From SYFT01 sp964471115 (GTDB lineage: Bacteria; Acidobacteriota; Vicinamibacteria; Vicinamibacterales; SCN-69-37): a stretch of 64,000 bases of DNA. Location: assembly GCA_964471115.1 (NCBI GenBank), contig CAYYFE010000003.1, forward strand, positions 62,001 to 126,000, written 5' to 3'. This document shows, in pieces, positions 16,496 through 25,749 of the stretch. The notes beneath the pieces were generated by a model that saw only the letters and a program-made list of their open reading frames with translations, was not told the DNA's origin and ran no database searches. A program made the translations under genes and the position numbers. Each line of letters opens with the position of its first letter. Position 1 is the stretch's first letter.

Positions 16496-17470
16496 CTACT
16501 GCACCGCTTTCCGGATCGCGTCGGCCGTGACCTGCGCGCGGAACGCGACGATGGCGCGCCCGATCTCGAGTGATTTGTCGAGGTCGGCGATCGACACGCC
16601 GTTGATCGTGGCCTTGCCGGCCTTCATGCGCGCGCTGTAGCGGACCGACTCCGGGTCGGTCACCATCATGTTCAACGTGATCGTGACGTCATCGTGCAGC
16701 CCGTCGCTGGGGCCGTCCGCCGGGATCAGTCCCCGCGCCTGCATCGCCTTGGTGACGGTGTCGTAGTCGTAGTGCTCGCGGATGTGCACCACACGCGGCG
16801 TGCCGTTCCATTCCTTCGTGTACTTGTCGGCCACCGCCTGCATCCCGCCGACGTTGCCGCCTGAGTCGCCGATGAGCACGATGTTGGCGAAGCCGTGTTG
16901 CTTGAACGACATGACGATGTCGGACAGCAGCGCCTGGAACGTCTCGTTGGTGACGCTGATCGTGCCGGGCGATGTCATGTGCCCGCTCGGCGGATCGAGC
17001 CGGCCTTCGGGGACGAACGGGACGATCGGCGCGCACAGGGCATTACCGAGGTTGCGCGCGATGGCGTCGCAGTTGGCGCGCAGCACGTAGTTGTGTTTGC
17101 CGGTGGCCAGCCACGGGCCGTTGGGCTCCACGCCGCCGGTCGGAATGATGACGGTGCGTTTGCCGATGCGCAGCGCATCGCGGACGTCCATCCACGTCAT
17201 TTCCTCGACCCAGACGGTGTCGGGCGCGTTCAGGGGATTCGGCGTGTCCGGGCAGTTATAGGGATTGGCGGAGCACTGGCCGCCGCCCATCGAGGGCGGC
17301 CCGGCCTGCCGTCCGCCGCGCGCTGCGCCGCCCTGCCGGCCCGCGCCCTGCTGCGTCTGCTGCCCGGCCTGCTGGCCCGCCTGGTCATTCGCCACGTCCG
17401 CGCTCATCGGCACCAGCGCCAGCGCCAACCCGACCGTCACCAACACGCTCCACGTCAGTTGCTTCCTCAT
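16496..17470 (-). CDS. Exported creatininase-family protein with altered metal site
   Basis: 324 residues: signal peptide (about 1-25), a Gln/Gly-rich low-complexity linker (about 28-65), then a creatininase-like fold with IIPTGGVEPNGPWLATGKHN and NIVLIGDSGGNVGGMQAVA. In true creatininases the matching places read ExHGPHxxxxTD and NGHGGN, whose His and Asp bind metal. Here they appear as N, H and S, so the usual site is probably changed or lost. The start at 17470 has GGAGG nine bases upstream, partly supplied by the edge of the CGCACTC repeat. Confidence 0.75.
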   Translation of the reverse strand: MRKQLTWSVLVTVGLALALVPMSADVANDQAGQQAGQQTQQGAGRQGGAARGGRQAGPPSMGGGQCSANPYNCPDTPNPLNAPDTVWVEEMTWMDVRDALRIGKRTVIIPTGGVEPNGPWLATGKHNYVLRANCDAIARNLGNALCAPIVPFVPEGRLDPPSGHMTSPGTISVTNETFQALLSDIVMSFKQHGFANIVLIGDSGGNVGGMQAVADKYTKEWNGTPRVVHIREHYDYDTVTKAMQARGLIPADGPSDGLHDDVTITLNMMVTDPESVRYSARMKAGKATINGVSIADLDKSLEIGRAIVAFRAQVTADAIRKAVQ

Positions 17471-17479
17471 CTCACCCTC

Positions 17480-17556
17480 CGCACTCCGCACTGGGCACTC
17501 CGCACTTCGCACTCCGCACTGCGCACTCCGCACTGCGCACTTCGCACTGCGCACTC
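17480..17556. repeat. Tandem repeat, 7-bp unit CGCACTN, 11 units
   Basis: Eleven uninterrupted 7-bp units of CGCACT followed by C, G or T, with one unit starting GG. The array fills the whole gap between ridA and the creatininase-like gene, directly from the ridA stop. The same family, reverse-complemented, lies in the coding start of the TolC gene at 38952-39007. Confidence 0.96.
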
Positions 17557-17946
17557 TCACGGTTTGTACGCAATACAGTCGATCTCCACCCGCAGGCCCG
17601 CACCGGGCAGCCCCGCCGCCTGAATCGTCGTGCGCGCCGGCCGGTGGTCGCCGAACATCCGGGCGTATACGGCGTTCATGGCCTGAAATTCGCCCATGTC
17701 GAGCAGGAACACGCCACACCTCAGCACGTGCTGCAGATCTGAGCCCGTCGCCTGCAGGATGGCCTGCAGGTTCTTGAGGCACTGCTCGGTTTGTGTCGAC
17801 ACATCCGAGCCGGCGAGTTTCCCGGTGGCCGGGTCGGTGGCGCCCTGGCCGGAGACGAAGATCAGCCGTTCGAAGCCCATCCCGGGGGAATACGGGCCGA
17901 CGGGCGCGGGCAGGTTGGGCGCGTGGACAGGACGATGGTCGCTCAT
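17557..17946 (-). CDS. ridA: RidA family enamine/imine deaminase
   Basis: 129-residue YjgF/YER057c/UK114 protein that hydrolyses reactive enamines and imines, for example those made by PLP dehydratases. Family features: NLPAPVGPYSPGM, LIFVSGQGATDPATGKL, TEQCLKNLQAILQATGSD and the C-terminal block with the substrate-binding arginine and glutamate, RTTIQAAGLPGAGLRVEIDC. It usually forms a trimer. Divergent from cstA, with 43 bp between them. Confidence 0.93.
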   Translation of the reverse strand: MSDHRPVHAPNLPAPVGPYSPGMGFERLIFVSGQGATDPATGKLAGSDVSTQTEQCLKNLQAILQATGSDLQHVLRCGVFLLDMGEFQAMNAVYARMFGDHRPARTTIQAAGLPGAGLRVEIDCIAYKP

Positions 17947-17989
17947 GGGTGCGCCATTCTACCCATACCTGCGATAGGATGCCCGCACC

Positions 17990-19756
17990 ATGAACATTCT
18001 CGTGCCGGTGGCCGCCGCCGCGGCGTGCCTTCTGCTGGCGTACCGCTGGTACCCCCGTTACATCGCCCGGATCTTCCGGGAGGACGATCGCAACGTGCCG
18101 CCGTGTGAACGGCTGGCCGACGGGACCGACTACGTCAAGAGCCGGACCCACGTGGTGTTCGGCCATCACTTCGCCACCATCGCGGGCGCCGGGCCGATTG
18201 TCGGACCGACGCTGGCGCTGGCCTACGGCTGGGCGCCGGTCTGGCTGTGGCTGGTCATCGGCGGCATCTTTTTCGGCGCCATGCACGACATGGTGGCGAT
18301 GTTCGTCAGCGCGCGCGAAAACGGCAAGTCGGTGGGCGCCATCGCGCGGACGACGCTGGGGCCGTTGGGGTATCTGCTCAATCTGGCGGTCCTCATCTTT
18401 GTGATCGCCATCGTGAACGCAATCTTCCTGAACCTGTCGGTCACGGCGCTGACGTCGCTGTATCCGCTGGAAGCGCTGCGCCTCGACCCGTCGCAGACCA
18501 TGCTCGGCACGATCACGGAAGACGGGGTCGTCAAGGCGCGCATCGGCGGCATTGCGACGACCTCGGTCTTCCTCATCACGGCGTTTGCTCCCGTGCTTGG
18601 GGTGCTCATCCGTCGCGACAAGATTTCCACGGCGAACGCCTACCTGAGCGCCGCGGCATTGTGCGTGCTCAGCGTGATTGCCGGGTTCATGTGGCCCATC
18701 ACCATGTCGGGCGAGACCTGGCGGCTCGTGATGACGGTGTACATCCTGCTGGCGTGCGCGTTGCCCGTGTGGCTGGTGCTGCAGCCCCGCGACTTCACCA
18801 ACGTGCAGATCCTGTACGGCGGCGTCGCGCTGTTGTTCGTGTCCGCCATCATCGCCGGCTTCAAGGGCACGGCGCTGCAGGCGCCAGCGATGGACCTGCA
18901 GGCCGGACAGGCGGCGCTGCGCGCGCCGTTGTGGCCCATCCTCTTCATCACGGTGGCGTGCGGCGCCATCAGCGGCTTTCACAGCCTGGTCGCCAGCGGC
19001 ACCACGGTGAAGCAGATTCCGAAGGAAAGCGACATTCGCCGCATTGCGTACGGCGCGATGGTGACCGAGACGTTTTTCGCCGTGCTCGTGCTGATGGCCG
19101 TGGGTGCGATGTTGACGCAGTCCGAATACATGTCGGTCGTCTACCCGCCGGGAGTGGCCACCAACCCGGTGCTCGGCTTCGCGCTCGGCGCCGGCCGCCT
19201 GATCAATGCGGCGCTGCCGTTCATTCCCGTGGCCATCGCCGTGGTCATCGGCATTCTCATGCTCGAAGGGTTCGTCGTCACGACGCTCGACAGTTCGGTG
19301 CGGCTGTGCCGCTACCTGCTGCAGGAGGCGTGGGACGTGGTGTACGGCGGGCAGGCGCCGGCGTGGACGCGGAACGCGTTGATCAACTCAGGGCTGGCGG
19401 TCGGGTTGATGTTCCTGTTCGCCATCAGCGGCACCGTGCGTCAGATGTGGCCGGTGTTTGGCGCCGGGAATCAGCTGATTGGCGCGCTGGCCCTCACCAC
19501 GGTGTCGGTCTGGCTGGCGCAGCGCGCGCGCCAGACGACCTTTGCCGTGGTCCCCGCGGCGTTCATGGTGGTCACGACGTGCACCGCGTTGTTCATTCTG
19601 GCGCGCACGAACCTGACGGGCGGCAACGTGTGGCTCGGCGGCGCCGCCACCGGCCTGCTGCTGCTCGCCGTCGGCACGGTCATCGTCGGCGTGTCGCGGT
19701 TCACGCAGGCCGTCAGCGCCGCGCCGTTGCCGATGGAAGAACCCGAGCGGACCTAG
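17990..19756 (+). CDS. cstA: Carbon starvation protein A (peptide/pyruvate transporter family)
   Basis: 588 residues with about 16 membrane helices. Family blocks include RTHVVFGHHFATIAGAGPI near residue 55, GAMHDMVAMFVSARENGKSV, ISGFHSLVASGTTVKQI and TLDSSVRLCRYLLQE. CstA members import peptides or pyruvate during carbon limitation. It is monocistronic here: the ridA gene is divergent and a short repeat follows. No CRP-like site was recognised in the 43-bp upstream gap. Confidence 0.94.
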   Translation: MNILVPVAAAAACLLLAYRWYPRYIARIFREDDRNVPPCERLADGTDYVKSRTHVVFGHHFATIAGAGPIVGPTLALAYGWAPVWLWLVIGGIFFGAMHDMVAMFVSARENGKSVGAIARTTLGPLGYLLNLAVLIFVIAIVNAIFLNLSVTALTSLYPLEALRLDPSQTMLGTITEDGVVKARIGGIATTSVFLITAFAPVLGVLIRRDKISTANAYLSAAALCVLSVIAGFMWPITMSGETWRLVMTVYILLACALPVWLVLQPRDFTNVQILYGGVALLFVSAIIAGFKGTALQAPAMDLQAGQAALRAPLWPILFITVACGAISGFHSLVASGTTVKQIPKESDIRRIAYGAMVTETFFAVLVLMAVGAMLTQSEYMSVVYPPGVATNPVLGFALGAGRLINAALPFIPVAIAVVIGILMLEGFVVTTLDSSVRLCRYLLQEAWDVVYGGQAPAWTRNALINSGLAVGLMFLFAISGTVRQMWPVFGAGNQLIGALALTTVSVWLAQRARQTTFAVVPAAFMVVTTCTALFILARTNLTGGNVWLGGAATGLLLLAVGTVIVGVSRFTQAVSAAPLPMEEPERT

Positions 19757-19794
19757 GTCCGAGGTCCGGCTAGGTCCGAGGTCCGGCCGGGTCC
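19754..19794. repeat. Tandem repeat based on AGGTCCG
   Basis: A 17-bp unit (TAGGTCCGAGGTCCGGC), itself made of two AGGTCCG cores, is repeated twice with a further degenerate copy, spanning the cstA stop codon and the convergent gap. Confidence 0.88.
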
Positions 19795-19800
19795 TGCCGG

Positions 19801-20427
19801 TTACCAGATCACCGTCATGCCCGCGCGGATCGCCAGGATCGGCGTCTCGAGTGTGTCGACGCCGGGCTCATACCCGCTCTGGCCGCGCGTGCCGCTGACG
19901 CGCACTTCGGGACGCCACCACATGCGGCCCCGTCCCCGCACTTCCACGCCCAGGCCGAACTCCATCCCCGGTTCGGTGACGCGCCAGGTTCGGGTGTCCT
20001 TGGGGCCGTCAATCGGGCGGCCGTCGGGGCCGGGAATGATGCTCGAGGAGATGAACTCGCCGCGTGAATGCGTGAGGTGGCCGCCGACGCTGACGAACGG
20101 CCGGGCGGCCCATCGCGCCGACCCCATGCGCCACGCGGCCCTGCCGGTCAGCACCACCGGCGTGCCCGTGGCTTCGAGGTACCCGGAGTTGCGGTGATGC
20201 CGCGCCAGCGAGACCTCGGCCTCGAGACGAATCGCGTCCACAGGGGTCGCCGACACCCCGAGCGCGAAAAGTGGACCGCCACCCAGGTGGGTTTCATCGT
20301 CCCACTGGCTGGTGAACGCGAGACCCGTGGTGAGCGAGACACGGCCGGACGAGGCCGGCGTCTGGGCGTGCGCGGAGGCCGCCAGGCCGAGCAGGAGTGC
20401 GAAGACAGTGAAGACGCGGCGAACCAT
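19801..20427 (-). CDS. Predicted outer-membrane beta-barrel protein
   Basis: 208 residues with a signal peptide (MVRRVFTVFALLLGLAASAHA). The mature part has alternating amphipathic strands (AIRLEAEVSLARHH, ARPFVSVGGHLTHSR, RMWWRPEVRVSGTRG) and ends in a strand with a terminal aromatic residue (RAGMTVIW), as barrel proteins do. GGAG lies eight bases before the start at 20427. Function unknown. It follows another envelope protein gene by 5 bp and probably shares its transcript. Confidence 0.75.
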   Translation of the reverse strand: MVRRVFTVFALLLGLAASAHAQTPASSGRVSLTTGLAFTSQWDDETHLGGGPLFALGVSATPVDAIRLEAEVSLARHHRNSGYLEATGTPVVLTGRAAWRMGSARWAARPFVSVGGHLTHSRGEFISSSIIPGPDGRPIDGPKDTRTWRVTEPGMEFGLGVEVRGRGRMWWRPEVRVSGTRGQSGYEPGVDTLETPILAIRAGMTVIW

Positions 20428-20432
20428 GATGA

Positions 20433-21212
20433 TTACTCCTTGTGAATCCAGTGATCGATGACCGCGCCGAGGATGCCCCCCACCGCGCTCCCCAGCAGCG
20501 TGCCCGCCGTGACCGCGCCGAGGGCTTCGCTTGGCCGTGAGTCACCCTCTCCGAGCGCCCAGTAGAGGAAACCGAACGACGCGCCGCCGATGGCGGCGCC
20601 CGACAGCGCGCCCAGCGTCAGTCCGTTGCGGACGGAATCCTGCTCGTACTGGCGAGGCGGCCGCTGACCCAATGTCGTGACCACGCCCACGGCGGCGCCG
20701 AGCGCGGCGCGTTCGCCGACGATGATGCGTCCGTCCGCCCGCAGCCTCAGTCGGGGCAGGATGGCGTACTGCACGGCCGCGGCGACTTCCGGGGCCCAGT
20801 TGGTTTCGTGCCCGGAATGTCCCGGCACCGTCACGCTGCCGTATTCGGACTGATAGGAGTACGGCGGCACGTGCAGCGTCAGCTGCAGGCGCGACACGCC
20901 GACCATGCCGAACACTTCGAGCCGATCGCGGGCCCAGATGCGTTCCCGCACGGCCACGTGCAGTTCGTGGCCGGACGACCGTGTGTTCCATCGGTCCGTG
21001 TTCTCCGGCGTGACATCGAGGCCGATGTCAATGGCGGTGTCAGGCCCGACCGCGAACGTGAGACGGGGCGACACAGCGAACCCGCGGGGCGAGCCGGTCT
21101 CCTGGGAGGTCTGGACGGCCAGCTCCATGGCTGGCGTCGGCGGCGCGGGCTGGGCGGAGACGGGCGCGGCAAGCGCGGGCAGGAACAGCAGCGGAAGCGT
21201 CAGCGGCCTCAT
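20433..21212 (-). CDS. Exported protein with beta-barrel-like region and glycine-zipper tail
   Basis: 259 residues from the ATG at 21212 (a GTG at 21218 is also possible). Signal peptide about 1-21 (LPLLFLPALAAPVSA). Residues about 30-170 look like outer-membrane strands (GFAVSPRLTFAVG, HELHVAVRERIW, RLRLRADGRIIVG). The C-terminal part has glycine-spaced hydrophobic helices (LGALSGAAIGGASFGFLYW and AGTLLGSAVGGILGAVIDHW), a glycine-zipper pattern that tends to insert in or stiffen membranes. No named family recognised. First gene of a likely two-gene unit. Confidence 0.68.
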   Translation of the reverse strand: MRPLTLPLLFLPALAAPVSAQPAPPTPAMELAVQTSQETGSPRGFAVSPRLTFAVGPDTAIDIGLDVTPENTDRWNTRSSGHELHVAVRERIWARDRLEVFGMVGVSRLQLTLHVPPYSYQSEYGSVTVPGHSGHETNWAPEVAAAVQYAILPRLRLRADGRIIVGERAALGAAVGVVTTLGQRPPRQYEQDSVRNGLTLGALSGAAIGGASFGFLYWALGEGDSRPSEALGAVTAGTLLGSAVGGILGAVIDHWIHKE

Positions 21213-21272
21213 GACCACTACTGCGTATTCCAGCGCGAAACGGGCTCACGGCACAAATCCCCGCGCCCCCGA

Positions 21273-21408
21273 GCCCACTAGCCCACTAGCCCACTAGCCC
21301 ACGAGCCCACGCGCCCGCGAGCCCACGCGCCCCCGAGCCCACGCGCCCACGAGCCCACGCGCCCCCGAGCCCACGCGCCCACGAGCCCACCAGCCCACCA
21401 GCCCACCA
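21273..21408. repeat. Tandem repeat, 8-bp unit GCCCACNN, 17 units
   Basis: Seventeen consecutive 8-bp units in perfect phase. The first five or so bases are nearly constant and the last two vary in blocks: three GCCCACTA, then alternating GCCCACGA, GCCCACGC and GCCCCCGA, then three GCCCACCA. It is the longest array in the window and fills the 3' side of the gap between the exported-protein gene and the large secreted-protein gene (both minus), ending one base before the latter's stop. Confidence 0.97.
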
Positions 21409-21409
21409 G

Positions 21410-24259
21410 TTACCGCAACGTGACCGTCGTGCTGCCCGTGCCCAGCGGGACGACGAAGGCGCCACGCTCGGTGGTCAGCGCGGCCGTGGGTGTCCACGAA
21501 CGTTGAGGGACGGTCTTGCCCGTCTGCTCCACCCGCAGGCGCGCGGCCTTGACGTGCGCGGTTGCCGGCGCCAGCGTCACGGTGACGGCCCCGGACGCGG
21601 GATCAAAGACGACACGTTCGAACTGGCCGGCATCGAGTGTGAGGTACACGCCGACAGGCGCGAGGAAGATGCGCTTGCGGAACGAGTCCGTCACCTGGAC
21701 CGCGATGCGGTTGCCGTCCCTGGCGACGTTGCCGCCGAAGGCCTGCCAGCCGAATTCCGGGTGATTGATCAGGTACATGCCCGTATTCAGCGCGTGGCCG
21801 AGGAAGTTGGGCCCGTAGTCGCCGGAGTAGGCGTCCCAGTGCAGCCGTTCGGGGAACGCGTGGAAGGCGACCGAGCCGAAGCCGTCCTGATCGATGTTGG
21901 TGAGCGCGCCCATCGTGCCCGCGTAACCGATACGCAGCAGATGCAGGTCGGTGGGGTCGTCGCGGAAGCGGGTGAGCGCGGGGATCGCGTTCAGGCCTGA
22001 GCCGTAGTGGTGCAGTTGGCGTTCGTAGCCGGCGCCCGGCGCGCCCGCGTAGATGAAGTCCCAGTACCGCCGTGCGGATCCGTTGTAACCCCAGTGCGGC
22101 ACGAGCGGCATGTATCCGACGATCGAGTTCAGCGCGGTGGTGGCCTGGCGCTCGTGACCGAAGTACCGCATCCACGCGAACACTTCCTCCTGACCCGTCG
22201 AATCCCACGCCATTTCGCTGCCGTAGGGGTAACTCTGCGCGGCCCAGCGATCGGCGCGCGTCTTCATGCGGGCCTCCAGCGCCGCGGCGCGTTCGGTCCA
22301 GCCTTCGCGCTTCATGTCATCGAGCACCAGCGAAAACGTCGTGGCGCCCATGAGGCCGACGTTGACGTAGCCCACCTTGTTGGCCGGGTCGGTCATGTAC
22401 ATGAGCGTCTCGTGCGCCTGGTTGAGGAACCAGTCCCACGGCTGGGACGTGACCAGGCCTTCGGTGTTGCGCGCGAGCCGGTACAACGACCAGTAGGCGC
22501 CCACGACGTGGGCGTAGTTGTAGGCGCGATTCTGAATCTCGGCGCCGGCGCGATTCCAGCTGGCCCAGGTCGTCCAATTCTTCGACGGGTCGTAGGTGTA
22601 GCCGGGGAACTCGTCGGGCGCGTAGAAGAACAGACTCTTGCGCACGCCGTAGCGGCGATCGCCCTCCGCGTACTGGATGCGGCCCCACAGCACTTCATTG
22701 ACGAACCGTTCGTACTCGCGCACCTGCCCCGGCATCGGCTGGCCGAACAGCTTCATGGCGCCGGCCAGCCACGAGCCCGCGCCGCCTTCGTCCGAGAGCC
22801 CGGCGATCCACGCGCGATGGTCCTGTTCCACGACGGCGTTCTTCGAGCGGTCGTAACTGATGATCGACGGGCTTCGTTTGAAGGGATCGTTCGGGTTTTC
22901 GTACCACTGCTGCGTGAAGAGGAACTGGCCCAGGTCGGCCACGGCCTGCGCCGCGGGTTTGATCACGTAGTAACTGAGCGCCTGCACCGCGCCATCGTCC
23001 CAGGTGAGGGTCAGGCGGGCGCGGCCCCACTGCCGGCCGCGGACGGTGTACTGGCGCCACCCGTTGGGCGTGGACGGGCCCGGCCGCACATCGAGTGCGC
23101 CGGCGGGTTCCACGCTGACCTTCGCGGTGCGCGAGCCGTATTTCGTGAACAGCGTCAGGTCTTCGTCCATCGGCGCCACGAAGCCGGGGAATCCGGCGGC
23201 CACCGGGCGGCCGGCCTTCGCCACGGTGTCTTCAATCGCGCGAATCGTCGGCGAGACGTGGAACTCGAGTCCGTAGCTGCGTGATTGCCCGGGCGCCAGC
23301 GTGGCGTGCGTCGGCGCATTCCAGGGCCGGGCGTTTCTCCATTCGTTCTCGGCGTACGCGCGGGTGTGCGCCATCCATTCGAAGATGGCCTCGGACGTCT
23401 GTGTGCGCGGCGTGCGGTCGTCGACCGGGCGCCACCCTTCGAGCGGCGTCCGGCCGTGCGGCAACACGACGAGCGCCGGTCCCTGGCCCGACAGCCGCGT
23501 GACCTGCACGAACCCGGCGTCCTGCGCGATGGCGGGATCGAAGAATGACGTGATCTCGTGCGCCTGTTCGAGGTTGCGGCCCGTGATGATGTTGTTGAAC
23601 ACGACGGGGATCCCCAACGCGCCGATCTCCACCGGCGTGTTCGATCGGTTCGTCAGGTCGAATCGAAGGACCACCTTGCCGTCCACGAGCCGCCAGGAGC
23701 GTGTGATGGACAGCGGAATGTCAGCCGGCAGCGTGGGAGCGAGGTCCGAGACGGCCAGCGCGCCGTCGCCGGCCGGCAGCGCGCGCACCGGTTGACGCGC
23801 GAGGGCCGTGTCGTAGTCCTTCCACTCGGCCGCACCTGCCGCGCGGACCCGCAGTGTCAGATCGCCGAGATGGTGATACCGGTCGGCGGCGCGTTGCGCG
23901 AGGCGATCGGCCGGCGTGAAGTCGAACGTCAGCGGCGACGGCGGGGGCGGCGGCGTCACGGGGGGCTCCTGCCCGGTATTGGCCCCGCGGCCGCGTCCCC
24001 GCGGCGGCGTGGGTGTCGGTGTGTACGTGGGAACGCCCTTCGGCTCCAGCGCCGCGATGGTCTGGGAGGCCTTGACCAGACGGAGGTTGAAGTCCGGTGT
24101 GTCGAAGTCGAGCGTACCCTGGTCCAGACCCAGCGTGGGCGGCGGAGGCGGCGCCTGATTGCCGCGGCCCTGGCCCTGAGAGTGGGCGGCGGGCGCCAGC
24201 CACGCAATCGTGCCGGCCAGCGCGCACACGCCAAGCGTTCGAATCACCGAAGTCCTCAT
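21410..24259 (-). CDS. Large secreted protein, DUF5695-like
   Basis: 949 residues from the ATG at 24259. Signal peptide, then a Gln/Pro-rich linker with GQGRGNQAPPPPP and a second Pro/Arg/Gly stretch near residue 85. The opening LDFDTPDFNLRLVKASQTIA and the later helical, aromatic-rich region (RAYNYAHVVGAYWSLYRLAR; WDSTGQEEVFAWMRYFG; YSGDYGPNFLGHALNTG) match my memory of DUF5695, a family with carbohydrate-enzyme-like (alpha/alpha) architecture. Substrate unknown, probably an extracellular polysaccharide. Divergent from the M24 peptidase, 50 bp apart. Confidence 0.75.
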   Translation of the reverse strand: MRTSVIRTLGVCALAGTIAWLAPAAHSQGQGRGNQAPPPPPTLGLDQGTLDFDTPDFNLRLVKASQTIAALEPKGVPTYTPTPTPPRGRGRGANTGQEPPVTPPPPPSPLTFDFTPADRLAQRAADRYHHLGDLTLRVRAAGAAEWKDYDTALARQPVRALPAGDGALAVSDLAPTLPADIPLSITRSWRLVDGKVVLRFDLTNRSNTPVEIGALGIPVVFNNIITGRNLEQAHEITSFFDPAIAQDAGFVQVTRLSGQGPALVVLPHGRTPLEGWRPVDDRTPRTQTSEAIFEWMAHTRAYAENEWRNARPWNAPTHATLAPGQSRSYGLEFHVSPTIRAIEDTVAKAGRPVAAGFPGFVAPMDEDLTLFTKYGSRTAKVSVEPAGALDVRPGPSTPNGWRQYTVRGRQWGRARLTLTWDDGAVQALSYYVIKPAAQAVADLGQFLFTQQWYENPNDPFKRSPSIISYDRSKNAVVEQDHRAWIAGLSDEGGAGSWLAGAMKLFGQPMPGQVREYERFVNEVLWGRIQYAEGDRRYGVRKSLFFYAPDEFPGYTYDPSKNWTTWASWNRAGAEIQNRAYNYAHVVGAYWSLYRLARNTEGLVTSQPWDWFLNQAHETLMYMTDPANKVGYVNVGLMGATTFSLVLDDMKREGWTERAAALEARMKTRADRWAAQSYPYGSEMAWDSTGQEEVFAWMRYFGHERQATTALNSIVGYMPLVPHWGYNGSARRYWDFIYAGAPGAGYERQLHHYGSGLNAIPALTRFRDDPTDLHLLRIGYAGTMGALTNIDQDGFGSVAFHAFPERLHWDAYSGDYGPNFLGHALNTGMYLINHPEFGWQAFGGNVARDGNRIAVQVTDSFRKRIFLAPVGVYLTLDAGQFERVVFDPASGAVTVTLAPATAHVKAARLRVEQTGKTVPQRSWTPTAALTTERGAFVVPLGTGSTTVTLR

Positions 24260-24309
24260 CTGTCCCCCTGCGGACGCATTATAGAATCCGGACAGTCCGG
24301 AGGAACGGC

Positions 24310-25737
24310 ATGTCACGAGTGAAAGTCGGAGTCTGTCTGGTGGCCCTGATCGCGGCGGCGAGTGTGTCCACGCTGCAGGCGCGTCAGCAGCGCCTGGCGC
24401 CGGGCGCGCTGCCTGATCGCGTGGAACGGCCGTTTGGCACCCTGCAGGAGCAGGCGGCGCTGCAGCAGCAGTGGCTGGCCAAGCGGCTCGACACGTTCCT
24501 GCCCACGCTGATGCGCAAGCACGGGATCGACATGTGGGTCGTGCCGATGCGCGAGTACATGGAAGACCCGATTTTCAAGGCGATCGTGTCGCCCGAGACG
24601 TTTGCCGCCCGGCGCCGGACCATCTACGTGTTCTTCGACAAGTGCGCGGCCGCCGCTGAGCCCGTGGCCGCTGCCTGCGTCGAGCGTCTCGCGCTCGGCG
24701 GGACGTCCCAGGGGGGCGTCTTCGAGACGCGTTCGTCGACGCGCCCGATTGTCGCGTCCACGCCCGGTGGGCGCGCGGCCGAACTCTGGGGGGCCGAGCA
24801 GTGGGAACTGCTCAAGCAGGTGGTGGAGGATCGGAATCCCAAGGTCATCGGGATCAACCGTTCGACCGTGTTTGCCTTCAGCGACGGCCTGACCAGCGGC
24901 GAACTGCAGGGCATGAGCGAGGCGCTGGGGGAGACGTGGACGTCGAAGTTCCGCAACGCCGAGGGACTGCCTCTGGAACTCATCGCCATGCGCCTGCCCG
25001 AGGAAGAGGCGTTCTTCGAGAAGATGAACGCGCATGTCTGGTCGCTGACGCAGACGATGTTTTCCGAGAAGGTGATTGTGCCCGGCGTCACGCGGACCAG
25101 CGATCTGGTGTGGTGGTTCCGGCAACGTGTGAACGACCAGGGGCTGCAGACGTGGTTCCAGCCGTCGGTGTCCGTGCAGCGCAAGGGGGAGACGGGTGGT
25201 TCGCTCGGCTCGGACCCGGTCATTCAGCGCGGCGATGTGCTGCACTGCGACGTGGGGATCACCGTGGCGCGGCTGAACACCGACACGCAGCACAACGCGT
25301 ACGTCTTGCGCGAGGGCGAGACGGCGCCGCCGGCCGGCATTCAGGCCGCGCTGCGCAACGCCAACATCATGCAGGACTTCTTCATGGAGGAAGTTCGCGT
25401 CGGCCGCACCGGCAACGAGATTCTGCGATCCATCCTCGAGCGCATGAAGGGCGCGGGTCTCAATGGGACGATGTATTCGCATCCGGTGGGGCTGCATGGC
25501 CACGGCGCGGGGCCGCTGATTGGGTTGTGGGACATGCAGGGCGGCGTGGCCGGCCGCGGCGACGCCAAGGTCGTGCCGTCGATGTGGTACTCGGTCGAGC
25601 ATCAGGTGACCACGCGGGTCGACGAGTGGGACGGCCAGCCCGTGCGCATCGCGCAGGAAGAAGACATGATCATTTCGGCGGACGGCAAGGTGCGCTGGGC
25701 CCACCAGCGCCAGGACCGTCTGTTCCTCGTGCGATAA
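24310..25737 (+). CDS. Exported M24 metallopeptidase (Xaa-Pro aminopeptidase-like)
   Basis: 475 residues with an N-terminal signal peptide (about 1-25). The C-terminal pita-bread domain carries metal-ligand candidates: Asp in HCDVGITVARLNTD (two aspartates 11 apart), His in HGHGAGPLIG, Glu in SVEHQVT and Glu in QEEDMII. The N-terminal half (about 50-300) is the creatinase-like subdomain. It should remove an N-terminal residue before proline, in the periplasm. GGAGG at 24299-24303 sets the start. A long palindrome follows the stop. Confidence 0.88.
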   Translation: MSRVKVGVCLVALIAAASVSTLQARQQRLAPGALPDRVERPFGTLQEQAALQQQWLAKRLDTFLPTLMRKHGIDMWVVPMREYMEDPIFKAIVSPETFAARRRTIYVFFDKCAAAAEPVAAACVERLALGGTSQGGVFETRSSTRPIVASTPGGRAAELWGAEQWELLKQVVEDRNPKVIGINRSTVFAFSDGLTSGELQGMSEALGETWTSKFRNAEGLPLELIAMRLPEEEAFFEKMNAHVWSLTQTMFSEKVIVPGVTRTSDLVWWFRQRVNDQGLQTWFQPSVSVQRKGETGGSLGSDPVIQRGDVLHCDVGITVARLNTDTQHNAYVLREGETAPPAGIQAALRNANIMQDFFMEEVRVGRTGNEILRSILERMKGAGLNGTMYSHPVGLHGHGAGPLIGLWDMQGGVAGRGDAKVVPSMWYSVEHQVTTRVDEWDGQPVRIAQEEDMIISADGKVRWAHQRQDRLFLVR

Positions 25738-25749
25738 CAATTGTGTAAT

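Noticed and set aside
17471..18982. Upstream extension of the creatininase-like frame across ridA and cstA
   Set aside because: The real protein starts at 17470 with a ribosome site and signal peptide; the extension runs through the repeat array and antisense to cstA.
21273..21408. Possible CRISPR array
   Set aside because: Units are 8 bp with no spacers and no cas genes; this is a simple tandem repeat.
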